From contig CAZJYT010000018.1 of NCBI GenBank assembly GCA_964550325.1, positions 1-17,075 on the forward strand: a DNA stretch of 17,075 nucleotides. Reading direction: 5' to 3'. Positions 6,754-13,633 of the stretch are shown in pieces (position 1 is the stretch's first letter; each line of letters begins with the position of its first letter). The position numbers and the translations under genes are program-made. The notes beneath the pieces are model-generated. The model searched no databases. It had not been told where the DNA came from and saw only the letters and a list, made by a program, of their open reading frames with translations. The DNA comes from CAZJYT01 sp964550325 (GTDB lineage: Bacteria > Patescibacteriota > Minisyncoccia > Minisyncoccales > CAZJYT01).

Positions 6754-8102
6754 AGAAAATAATAGGAGAAATTGTCAGGGTTAAGGGAGAGGCGGTAGAG
6801 ATTTCTTTTGAAAAAGAAACTCCTCCCTTACATTCTTTGTTGACTACTGAAAAGGGAAAATATTTTGAAGTAGTGGGAAAGAAAAACGAAAATACAGTTT
6901 TGGCTCTTCCCTTAGATGAGCTCTTAGGAATAAAAAGAAAAGAAAAGGTTTTTCTCAAAGAAAAGGAGATCTCTCTTGATTTAGGTGAAAAGGTATTGGG
7001 GAGGATGTTTGATTTCTTGGGAAGACCTATAGATGGAATGGATTTTAAAAAAGAGCTTCAGATACCACTTTTTAGAGGAATTCCTACTAAAAAAAGAGAA
7101 AAGTTAAAGAAAACCTTGGTAGAGACTGGGATTAAAGTGATTGATTTTTTAACTCCTTTTTGTGAAGGTGATAAAATTGGCCTTTTTGGAGGAGCAGGAG
7201 TAGGAAAGACGGTTTTAATTACAGAACTGATTCATAATATTGCTTTCAAAAAGTCAGGTTTTTCTGTCTTTGCTGGAATTGGAGAAAGAATTAGAGAAGG
7301 AAATGAATTATACCTTAAATTAAAAGAGTTAGACCTTTTAAAGAATACTGTTTTGTACTTTGGTGAAATGGATAAATCTCCTGCTAAAAGGGCGAGGGTT
7401 GGACTCTCAGCTGCTCTTTGCGCAGGCTACTTAAAAGAAAAAACTCAAAAGCCAGTTTTCCTTTTTATAGACAATATTTTCCGGTATGCCATGGCAGAAA
7501 TGGAGGTAGGAGCGATTTTGGGGAATGTTCCTTCAGAATTGGGTTACCAACCAACCCTAGATAAAGACATTTCTCTATTGCAAGAAAAAATTTCAGCTCA
7601 CAATGCAACCTCTATTCAGGCAGTTTATGTTCCTGCTGATGATATTACAGATCCGGCGGTAGTATCAATTTTCTCTCATTTAGATAGTTTTATTGTCTTA
7701 TCAAGAAAGATTGCAGAAAAGGGAATTTATCCTGCCTTTGATTCCTTGAGATCCTTTTCTATAAATTTAGATAAAGAAATAGTAGGAGAAAGACATTATA
7801 ATCTTGCTTTTGAGGTGAAAAAAATATTTCAAAAATATGAAGAATTATCTCATATTATTGCTATCTTAGGAATTGAAGAGTTATCTTTGAGAGATAGAAA
7901 AATTGCAAAAAGGGCAGAGAGGATCCAAAGATTTCTAACCCAACCATTTTTTGTTGCAGAGTCCTACTCTCACAAAAAAGGAGTCTATGTCTCTTTAGAA
8001 GATACTCTAAAAGGGATAGAGAGGATTTTAAATGGAGATTTTGATGAGATAGATTTAGAAAATTTATATATGATTGGTAAAATAGAAGAAGCTGAAAAAT
8101 GA
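6750..8102 (+). CDS. atpD: F-type ATP synthase subunit beta (catalytic)
   Basis: Catalytic subunit of F1. Walker A is GGAGVGKT (residues 147-154, catalytic K153), the catalytic glutamate and arginine are E179-R180 in GERIREG, and Walker B ends in FIDN, followed by FRYA with the conserved arginine. VYVPADDITDPA and KIQRFLTQPFFVAE are near-consensus. All residues needed for ATP hydrolysis and synthesis are therefore present. The DELSEED loop, which contacts gamma and the epsilon C-terminal helices, reads EELSLRD (376-382), with fewer acidic residues than usual. Length 450 is slightly below the usual 460-480. It overlaps atpG and atpC by 4 bp each. Confidence 0.96.
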   Translation: MKKIIGEIVRVKGEAVEISFEKETPPLHSLLTTEKGKYFEVVGKKNENTVLALPLDELLGIKRKEKVFLKEKEISLDLGEKVLGRMFDFLGRPIDGMDFKKELQIPLFRGIPTKKREKLKKTLVETGIKVIDFLTPFCEGDKIGLFGGAGVGKTVLITELIHNIAFKKSGFSVFAGIGERIREGNELYLKLKELDLLKNTVLYFGEMDKSPAKRARVGLSAALCAGYLKEKTQKPVFLFIDNIFRYAMAEMEVGAILGNVPSELGYQPTLDKDISLLQEKISAHNATSIQAVYVPADDITDPAVVSIFSHLDSFIVLSRKIAEKGIYPAFDSLRSFSINLDKEIVGERHYNLAFEVKKIFQKYEELSHIIAILGIEELSLRDRKIAKRAERIQRFLTQPFFVAESYSHKKGVYVSLEDTLKGIERILNGDFDEIDLENLYMIGKIEEAEK

Positions 8103-8332
8103 TGTATTGTAAAATTATTTCTTCAAATGAAAAAAAAGAATATCAAAATATAGAGAAAATTGTCTTACCTACATTGACAGGAGAGATAGAGATTCTCAAA
8201 AACCATAGCGAAATCTTTGGATTGATAGGTAGAGGAAAGATAATTTTGAAAAATAAAGAAAATAATCTTTCTATTGAAGCAGTAAAAGGGATTTTCTATT
8301 TTAAAAATAATCAATTGATAATTCTTTTATAA
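8099..8332 (+). CDS. atpC: F-type ATP synthase subunit epsilon, beta-sandwich domain only
   Basis: Rotor-foot subunit that links gamma to the c-ring. The 77 residues cover just the N-terminal beta-sandwich domain: the pattern IVLPTLTGEIEILKNHSEIF matches the family's TGS-EGELGIYPGHAPLL segment. The protein ends at the strand equivalent to VTVLAD of E. coli. The two C-terminal helices (about 50 residues) that inhibit ATP hydrolysis are absent, and a proper TAA stop closes the gene two bases before tyrS, so this is not a broken gene. The ATGA overlap with atpD indicates coupled translation. Confidence 0.85.
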   Translation: MMYCKIISSNEKKEYQNIEKIVLPTLTGEIEILKNHSEIFGLIGRGKIILKNKENNLSIEAVKGIFYFKNNQLIILL

Positions 8333-8334
8333 AA

Positions 8335-9597
8335 ATGAATATCTTTGATGATTTAAAATTTAGAGGATTAGTTTATCAGGTGACAGATGAGAAGAGATTG
8401 AGAGAAAAGCTTAAAAGAGAAAGAATCGTTTTGTATTGTGGTTTTGATCCTACTAGTCCTTCTTTTCATGTGGGGAATCTGCTTTTAATCTTGACTCTAA
8501 GAAGGTTTCAGATCTTTGGCCATAGACCTATTGCTTTGATTGGAGGGGCTACTGGTTTAATAGGAGATCCTTCTGGAAAAACAAAAGAAAGAATCTTAAA
8601 TCCGAAAGAAAAAATTATTGAATGGAAAGAAAAATTAAGGCTTCAGCTTGAAAAATTTTTAGATTTTCAAGCTAAAGAAAATCCAGCCAAGATCTTAGAT
8701 AATTCTCAATGGCTTTTAGATTTAAGCCTGATTGATTTTTTAAGAGATTTTGGAAAACATTTTCAATTATCTCAGATGCTTTCTAAAGAGTCGGTGAAAA
8801 AGAGAATAAAGACTGGAGGTATTTCTTTTTGTGAATTTTCTTATATGGTTTTACAGGCGATAGATTTTTTGGAGTTAAAAAAAAGGGAGAATTGTGAACT
8901 CCAGATAGGGGGTTCCGATCAGTGGGGAAATATTGTTTCCGGAATAGACTTAATAAAGAAAATTTTGGGAAGAGAGGTTTTTGGATTGACCCTTCCCTTA
9001 ATTTTGACAAAATCTGGCAAGAAATTTGGCAAAACAGAAAAAGGAGCTATCTTTTTAGATAAAAAGTTTACCAATCCTTATCAGTTTTATCAGTTTTGGA
9101 TAAATACTGAAGATAAAGATGTTATTCAGTTTCTAAAATATTTTACTTTTTTAAAAAAGGAAGAAATCTTGAATTTAGAAGAAAAATTGAGAAGAGAACC
9201 AAAGAGAAAAGAAGCCCAAAGGGTTTTGGCAAGGGAGGTAGTGAAAATTGTCCATGGAGAATATGAGGCAAAAAGAGTAGAGAAAATTTCTCAAATTCTA
9301 TTTTATGATAGAGTAAATGAATTAAAAGAAAAAGAAATTGAGGAGGCTTTTTTTAATGTTCCCTCAGTGGAAATAAAAATTAAGGATCAAATTTCTATAT
9401 TAGAGCTTTTAGTAATAGCAAAAGTTAGTAGGTCTAAAACCGAGGCTAAGAACCTAATCAACCAGAAAGGAATTTCTGTAAATTCAGAGTTAATCTTAAA
9501 TCCTAACAAAAGCTTAAGCTTAAAAGAAGCCTTATATCAAAAATACTTTATTATCAAAAGAGGAAAAAGAAGCTATTATTTAGTTAAATTAATTTAG
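8335..9597 (+). CDS. tyrS: Tyrosyl-tRNA synthetase
   Basis: Class I aminoacyl-tRNA synthetase that charges tRNA-Tyr. The HIGH-type motif is H45-V-G-N48 after YCGFDPTSPSF, the KMSKS-type loop is K230-F-G-K-T234, and QIGGSDQWGN between them is diagnostic for bacterial TyrRS. A C-terminal S4-like RNA-binding domain occupies about residues 345-420 (KVSRSKTEAKNLI...). Length 420 is typical. It starts two bases after the atpC stop codon, so it is almost certainly translated from the same transcript as the ATP synthase. Confidence 0.97.
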   Translation: MNIFDDLKFRGLVYQVTDEKRLREKLKRERIVLYCGFDPTSPSFHVGNLLLILTLRRFQIFGHRPIALIGGATGLIGDPSGKTKERILNPKEKIIEWKEKLRLQLEKFLDFQAKENPAKILDNSQWLLDLSLIDFLRDFGKHFQLSQMLSKESVKKRIKTGGISFCEFSYMVLQAIDFLELKKRENCELQIGGSDQWGNIVSGIDLIKKILGREVFGLTLPLILTKSGKKFGKTEKGAIFLDKKFTNPYQFYQFWINTEDKDVIQFLKYFTFLKKEEILNLEEKLRREPKRKEAQRVLAREVVKIVHGEYEAKRVEKISQILFYDRVNELKEKEIEEAFFNVPSVEIKIKDQISILELLVIAKVSRSKTEAKNLINQKGISVNSELILNPNKSLSLKEALYQKYFIIKRGKRSYYLVKLI

Positions 9598-9631
9598 AAA
9601 AGTAATACTACTCCTATTAAATTGGAAAATT

Positions 9632-9659
9632 TTGAAAAAATTCTTATTTATGTTACACT
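9632..9659 (+). promoter_or_regulatory. Predicted sigma-70-type promoter before the 9682 gene
   Basis: TTGAAA at 9632-9637, a 16-bp spacer, then TACACT at 9654-9659 with a TG at 9651-9652 (extended -10). It lies in the 84-bp gap after tyrS and would give a short leader before the ATG at 9682. Confidence 0.5.
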
Positions 9660-9681
9660 ATTTTAATAAATATTAATAAAT

Positions 9682-10002
9682 ATGCCAGAAGAGCCAAAAA
9701 AAGTAAAAACTAAATTAAATTCAAAAAATTCTGCTTTAGTTGCTTTAATATTAGGCACAATTACAGCTAGTTTTGGAATTATATTATTTGGAATTTTAGA
9801 AACCCTTCATTGTATGCTGAGGCTGTCTTCTCCCCCCTTGTGGGTAAAGGTTTTACTTTATTTTCTCGTGCCAGTCTTTGGACTAATAGTGGTTATTTTA
9901 GGAATAAGAGGAATGGATTCTTCTAAAAGAGGAACTGCTCTTTTAGGGATAATGTTAGGGATATTAAGTATTTCAATTCCTATATATTATTTATTTTTTT
10001 AA
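9682..10002 (+). CDS. Small membrane protein, DUF4190-like
   Basis: A 106-residue protein of unknown function. A hydrophilic lysine-rich N-tail (residues 1-17) precedes three predicted membrane segments (about 18-41, 53-73 and 84-105). The layout KNSALVALILGTI at the first helix, and the GIRGMDSSKRGTALLGIMLGIL segment leading into the last, resemble the DUF4190-type families of small bacterial membrane proteins. No catalytic motif is visible. It has its own likely promoter and lies 30 bp before rsmE, so the two may share a transcript. Confidence 0.6.
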   Translation: MPEEPKKVKTKLNSKNSALVALILGTITASFGIILFGILETLHCMLRLSSPPLWVKVLLYFLVPVFGLIVVILGIRGMDSSKRGTALLGIMLGILSISIPIYYLFF

Positions 10003-10032
10003 TTTACCTCAACTAATTGTCTTAATTTTATA

Positions 10033-10737
10033 ATGGAAGTTAGAAGATTTTTTGTAGACAATGTTATCTCACATAAATTTTTAGTTTTAGAAGATAGATC
10101 TTTCATCCGGAGACTAAAAAAAGTATTGAGACTAAAGGAAGAAAATAGAGTGAAATTGTTTGATAAGACAGGCAACGAATATATATGTAAGATTAAAGAA
10201 TATAAAGGAAGCTCCATAAAATTTGAGGTATTAGAAAAGTTAAGAACGGGTAAGAAGCCAGAGAAGAGAGTTTTTTTATACCAGGCTCTCATTAAAAAGG
10301 ACAAATTTGAAAAAGTAGTAGAGAAGGGAACAGAAATTGGAATTGAAAATTTTACTCCTATCATCACAGAAAGGGTAATAAAGAAAGCCTTAAATTTTGA
10401 AAGATTAAGAAAGATAGCGATTGAAGCCACTGAGCAATCCGGGAGATTATTTGTGCCTTTAATAAATAAGCCAATGAGATTTGAAAAGGCTTTAAAAGAA
10501 GCAAGGGGAATGATATTGTTTACTCATTTCTCTGGCAAGAAAATAAGAGAGTATTTGAGTGAGCTGAAAGAAGCGAGTGAAATTAGTGTCTTTGTAGGAC
10601 CTGAGGGAGATTTTACTACCAAGGAGGTAGAACTGGCAAGGAGCTTAGAAAAAGTAAGAGTAGTGAACCTGGGAGAAACTATTTTGAAATCAGAAACAGT
10701 TTCTATTTTTGTTGGAGGCTTTATCTTTAACTTGTAA
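10033..10737 (+). CDS. rsmE: 16S rRNA (uracil1498-N3)-methyltransferase RsmE
   Basis: SPOUT-class methyltransferase that makes m3U1498 in 16S rRNA of the small ribosomal subunit. An N-terminal PUA-like domain (about residues 1-70, beginning RRFFVDN) is followed by the knotted catalytic domain. Diagnostic segments are EATEQSGR (around residues 133-140), GPEGDF (G189-P-E-G-D-F; commonly GPEGGF) and NLGETILKSETVS, equivalent to the family's LG.RILR.ETA. Length 234 is normal for the family. There is no Shine-Dalgarno sequence before the ATG. Confidence 0.92.
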   Translation: MEVRRFFVDNVISHKFLVLEDRSFIRRLKKVLRLKEENRVKLFDKTGNEYICKIKEYKGSSIKFEVLEKLRTGKKPEKRVFLYQALIKKDKFEKVVEKGTEIGIENFTPIITERVIKKALNFERLRKIAIEATEQSGRLFVPLINKPMRFEKALKEARGMILFTHFSGKKIREYLSELKEASEISVFVGPEGDFTTKEVELARSLEKVRVVNLGETILKSETVSIFVGGFIFNL

Positions 10738-10785
10738 TTTTTTAACTTTTTTTTAAAATTGTAAAAGTAAAGACTTACTATAAAT

Positions 10786-11066
10786 GATTACAGCGATGAG
10801 ACAAGATTACAGCGATAGAAATGTGATTACAGCGATGAGATAAGATTACAGCGATTAAGATTCGTCAATAATTGGGAANNNNNNNNNNNNNNNNNNNNNN
10901 NNNNNNNNNNNNNNNNNNNNNNNNNNNNNNNNNNNNNNNNNNNNNNNNNNNNNNNNNNNNNNNNNNNNNNNNNNNNNNTGATTACAGCGATGAGATAAGA
11001 TTACAGCGATTAAGATTCGTCAATAATTGGGAATAATCACCGTAATCGTAAACAATCGTTGTAATC
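10786..11066. repeat. Iteron-like array of 12-bp repeats with inverted degenerate copies
   Basis: Six exact copies of GATTACAGCGAT start at 10786, 10805, 10825, 10844, 10980 and 10999, spaced 19-20 bp within each side of the gap. Inverted copies follow at 11036-11047 (two mismatches) and 11055-11066 (one mismatch). The last direct copy and the last inverted copy can pair over 13 bp (10999-11011 with 11054-11066, one G-T). The period is too short and the spacers (7-8 bp) too small for CRISPR. The pattern suits a DNA-binding protein array (operator or replication iterons). Copy number is uncertain because the gap lies within it. Confidence 0.85.
10879..10978. other. Assembly gap (100 N)
   Basis: Exactly 100 N. 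The 55 bases to its left (10824-10878) are identical to the 55 bases to its right (10979-11033), so the gap probably joins two contig ends that share an assembly k-mer, and its true length is unknown. Confidence 0.98.
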
Positions 11067-11068
11067 AT

Positions 11069-11074
11069 TATAAT
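11069..11074 (+). promoter_or_regulatory. Candidate -10 element for the phasin-like gene
   Basis: Perfect TATAAT, 57 bases before the ATG at 11131. At 17-bp spacing the -35 position holds only TCGTAA (11046-11051), a poor match. The inverted repeat copy at 11055-11066 falls in the spacer, where a bound protein would block or aid RNA polymerase. Confidence 0.4.
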
Positions 11075-11130
11075 AATAATATACAAAGGTCGGAGTTTTT
11101 TAAACCCCTAAAAAATAAAAAACCAATTTT

Positions 11131-11445
11131 ATGAAAGAGCTAATCAAAAAAACCTTTTTAGCAGGTTTGGGTCTTGTTTCTCTTACTAGAGAGAAGGCAG
11201 AGGGTTTGGTAAAAGAATTGATAAGAAAGGGAGAGATTTCAAAAGAAGAAGGAGAAAAATTGGTGAAAGAATTAATGGAGAAGGCAAGAAAAACCAAGGA
11301 AGAAATGGAGAAAAAAACTGAGAGAATAGTTAAAAATACTTTAAAAAAGTTAGAGGTACCAACAAGGAAGGAGGTGGAGAGTCTAAAAAAAGAAATTAAT
11401 GCTCTCAAAAAGAAATTAGTTTCTACAAAGAAACAAAAAAAGTAA
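11131..11445 (+). CDS. Phasin-like (PhaI/PhaF-type) coiled-coil protein
   Basis: A 104-residue, highly charged helical protein. The N-terminus (LIKKTFLAGLGLVSLTREKAEGL) followed by a repeated KGEIS-KEEGEKLVKEL segment, and the later VPTRKEVESLKKEINALKKKL coiled coil, are typical of proteins annotated as phasin family or PHA-synthesis regulator. True phasins coat polyhydroxyalkanoate granules, but no PHA genes are visible, and in small-genome bacteria such proteins probably have another, unknown role such as a structural or membrane-associated coiled coil. It is preceded by the 12-bp repeat array, which may regulate it. The lysine-rich C-terminus suggests nucleic-acid or membrane contact (inference). 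Confidence 0.68.
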   Translation: MKELIKKTFLAGLGLVSLTREKAEGLVKELIRKGEISKEEGEKLVKELMEKARKTKEEMEKKTERIVKNTLKKLEVPTRKEVESLKKEINALKKKLVSTKKQKK

Positions 11446-11526
11446 AAAATATAATATTTTTAATAATTCTTCTACATAAATAGAGCCTGAAGGAAGGGAA
11501 GGAGTCTTTCTTTTTTATTAAAATTT

Positions 11527-12396
11527 ATGAAAGGGAACTTTTCAGAAAAAGTGATTATTGTAAATTTTAAAAGATTTGAAGAAATTAAAAAGAGATTTAA
11601 GAGAGGAGGAGAGAGAAAACTCTCTGTCTTTTCTGATTTTGAGAGAACTATAACTAAATTTTTGGTAAATAATGAAAAAATTTATTCTCTCACTTCTATT
11701 TTAAGAAATTCCCCAGAATATTTAGGAAAAGAATATTCTGAAAGAGCCAAATCCCTATTTAGAAAATATTTTCCTTTTGAAAAAAATTTCTATCTTCCAA
11801 TGGAATTAAGAAAAAAAGAAATGGAAAACTGGTGGAAAGAGCATATGAGACTGTTAATAAAATTTGGATTGACAAAGGAAACAATCAAAAGGGTAGTGAA
11901 AGAGAGTAAATTAAAATTGAGAAGAGGGGCTAAAAAATTTTTCTCATTTTTAGATAAAAAGGAAATCCCCTTAGTTATTATTTCTGCTACTGGTTTAGGG
12001 AGAGAGGCAATAAAAATATTTTTAGAAAAAGAAAAAATACTCTTTCCGAATATTTTTATTATTTCTAATGATTTTTTTTGGAATGAGAATGGAGAAGCTA
12101 AAGGCGTAAAAACCCCTGTTCTTCACTCTTTAAAAAAAGAAGAAATAGAACTTAAAAACTATCCCTTACTCTATCAAAAAATAAAAAAAAGGAGAAATCT
12201 AATATTATTAGGGGATATGATTGAAGACATAAAGATGGCTAAAATTTTTAATTATGAGAATTTACTTAAGATTGGTTTTCTCAATGATTCACTAAAAAGA
12301 GACCTAAAAGAATATAAAAAGAATTTTGATTGCGTTATTATAAATGATGGTTCAATGGAGTTTGTAAATAAAATATTAAAAGAAATCTGTGATTGA
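11527..12396 (+). CDS. UMPH-1-type HAD phosphatase (pyrimidine 5'-nucleotidase family)
   Basis: HAD-superfamily enzyme resembling eukaryotic cytosolic 5'-nucleotidase III (NT5C3, UMPH-1), which removes phosphate from pyrimidine nucleoside monophosphates. Motif I is FSDFERTIT with the nucleophile at D37; the second acidic residue is E39 where the family usually has Asp. Motif II is ISATG with S153. Motif IV is LLGDMIED (D230 and D234, Mg2+ ligands), and the following KIGFLND and the C-terminal VIINDGS...VNKILKEI match the UMPH-1 ending closely. The helical cap lies at about residues 60-140. Length 289 is normal. The first 30 residues are basic. Family is clear; the substrate is inferred from it. 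Repeat element copy 2 starts just downstream. Confidence 0.85.
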   Translation: MKGNFSEKVIIVNFKRFEEIKKRFKRGGERKLSVFSDFERTITKFLVNNEKIYSLTSILRNSPEYLGKEYSERAKSLFRKYFPFEKNFYLPMELRKKEMENWWKEHMRLLIKFGLTKETIKRVVKESKLKLRRGAKKFFSFLDKKEIPLVIISATGLGREAIKIFLEKEKILFPNIFIISNDFFWNENGEAKGVKTPVLHSLKKEEIELKNYPLLYQKIKKRRNLILLGDMIEDIKMAKIFNYENLLKIGFLNDSLKRDLKEYKKNFDCVIINDGSMEFVNKILKEICD

Positions 12397-12436
12397 ATTA
12401 TTTGTATTTGCTAACCAATTTAGTAACAAATCTCCT

Positions 12437-12459
12437 GAGGCATCTTGTCTCGGGGAGCA
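12437..12459 (+). repeat. Left inverted repeat of element copy 2
   Basis: Exact reverse complement of 12576-12598; identical to 1937-1959 in copy 1. Confidence 0.95.
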
Positions 12460-12575
12460 CGGAGTCGCCTTAAGTACTGAAAAAGAAAGTTTGTTCCCGG
12501 GCGCTCCTATACCTCGCCGAGCCTTACAGAGTCCCTTCTGAAATACAATCTTTCTTTAGGGGCTCGGCTGCGGTA

Positions 12576-12598
12576 TGCTCCCCGAGACAAGATGCCTC
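12576..12598 (-). repeat. Right inverted repeat of element copy 2
   Basis: Exact reverse complement of 12437-12459; identical to 2076-2098 in copy 1. Confidence 0.95.
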
Positions 12599-12651
12599 AG
12601 TAAAGAAATTATTAAGAGTTGTTACTGAATTTGTTTAGATAATACAAGTTA

Positions 12652-12680
12652 TTGATAATATTTTTGAAATGAGTTATAGC
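12652..12680 (+). promoter_or_regulatory. Predicted sigma-70-type promoter for corA-mscS
   Basis: TTGATA at 12652-12657, 17-bp spacer, TATAGC at 12675-12680. Transcription would start about 15 bases before the corA ATG, giving a very short leader. It lies just outside the right arm of repeat element copy 2. Confidence 0.5.
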
Positions 12681-12702
12681 TTAATAAGGCAGATTAAAAA
12701 TT

Positions 12703-13629
12703 ATGATTAAATATTATCTTAGAACTATAAAACAACCCAGATTGGAGGTTTTAGAAAAATTTAAAGTTGGGAGCTGGATCTATGTAGAGAACCCCACAGA
12801 AGAGGAAATATTGAAATTAGGGAAAGATTTTAAAGTAGAGGAGAAGTCCTTAAGGGATGCCCTTGATCCTTTTGAGGTCCCGAGATTAGAAGTAGATACA
12901 AATAGGGTTTATGTCTTCTTAAGAACTCCCTTACAAAAGGAGCCAAATCAGGTTATTACCTTACCTTTTTTAATTATAGTTAGCCCTGATTTTTTGATGA
13001 CAGTATCTAAAGAGCCCCCTCCTTTTTTAGAAAAATTTATAAAAGGAAGGATTGATTTTTATACTACTCAGAAAACCAAACTATTTTTACAATTATTTTC
13101 CGAAATCAACTCCCTTTACTATACATTTTTAAATAAAATAAACAAAAATGTGAGAGCCCATAGTATTGGAATAGAAAAAATAAAAGAAAAAGATATTGCC
13201 AGCTTCGTAAGATTTGAAATAGTTTTAAATGATTTTTTAAATGCCCTTTCTCCTACTAAGCCTATTTTAAATACTCTTTTATCAAAACAGGTTTTAGAGC
13301 TATATCCAAATGATAAGGAACTGATAGAAGATTTATTATTAAACAATCACCAGTTAATTGAGACCTGTCAGAGCAATTTAAAAAACTTAGTAAATATTAG
13401 AGGGGCTTATGAAACTACCCTTACCCATCGCTTAAACTCAAGAATTACCTTATTGACCATTTTAACTATTATCTGTTCTATTCCAGAAATTGTCTCTAGT
13501 TTTTTTGGAATGAATGTGAAAATACCCTTAGGAAATCATCCTTTAGCTTTTTGGGAGATATTTACTGTTACATTGATACTGACAGTTATTTTGCTTATAA
13601 TTTTAATTAAAAAATTAGGAAAATTATAA
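12703..13629 (+). CDS. corA: CorA-family Mg2+/divalent cation channel
   Basis: Membrane channel for Mg2+ (or Co2+/Ni2+). A large cytoplasmic N-terminal domain (residues 1 to about 245, with the early VENPTEEEILKL segment typical of CorA) is followed by the first membrane helix (about 247-266), the signature F-G269-M-N271 at its end, a short outer loop and the second helix (about 283-303). The loop lacks the common acidic MPE stretch and reads VKIPLGNHP. Length 308 is typical. It lies 4 bp before the MscS-family gene, so both belong to one transcript concerned with ion and osmotic balance. Confidence 0.92.
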   Translation: MIKYYLRTIKQPRLEVLEKFKVGSWIYVENPTEEEILKLGKDFKVEEKSLRDALDPFEVPRLEVDTNRVYVFLRTPLQKEPNQVITLPFLIIVSPDFLMTVSKEPPPFLEKFIKGRIDFYTTQKTKLFLQLFSEINSLYYTFLNKINKNVRAHSIGIEKIKEKDIASFVRFEIVLNDFLNALSPTKPILNTLLSKQVLELYPNDKELIEDLLLNNHQLIETCQSNLKNLVNIRGAYETTLTHRLNSRITLLTILTIICSIPEIVSSFFGMNVKIPLGNHPLAFWEIFTVTLILTVILLIILIKKLGKL

Positions 13630-13633
13630 ATTT

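Larger units (their letters stand above)
10738..11130. other. Non-coding region with repeat array and assembly gap
   Basis: Stretch of 393 bases between rsmE and the phasin-like gene. It holds a run of AT-rich sequence (10738-10784), the 12-bp repeat array (10786-11066), the 100-N gap (10879-10978) and an AT-rich leader with a TATAAT box (11069-11074). No protein-coding gene is seen. Confidence 0.85.
12403..12629. repeat. GC-rich repeat element, copy 2 (core flipped relative to its arms)
   Basis: Inverted repeats at 12437-12459 and 12576-12598 are identical to those of copy 1 and extend here to 25 bp (12435-12459 with 12576-12600). The core (12460-12575) runs in the same direction as in copy 1, with about a dozen differences including one compensating insertion and deletion. 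The right arm 12601-12629 matches the reverse complement of copy 1's left arm at 27 of 29 positions; the left arm 12403-12427 matches the reverse complement of copy 1's right arm at about 21 of 25. So arms are inverted while the core is not. A change in stem 2 (the A of AGGCG becomes G) keeps pairing as G-U, consistent with selection on RNA structure, but it is a single case. Confidence 0.9.
12397..12702. other. Intergenic region holding repeat element copy 2 and a promoter
   Basis: Stretch of 306 bases between the HAD phosphatase and corA. Almost all of it is repeat element copy 2 (12403-12629), followed by a promoter (12652-12680) for corA. No coding sequence is supported. Confidence 0.85.

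Noticed and set aside
10736..10770. Possible terminator after rsmE
   Set aside because: Only an A/T stem without GC pairs around the T run; not a credible intrinsic terminator.
10786..11066. CRISPR array
   Set aside because: Repeats are only 12 bp, spacers 7-8 bp and similar to each other, and no cas genes are present.
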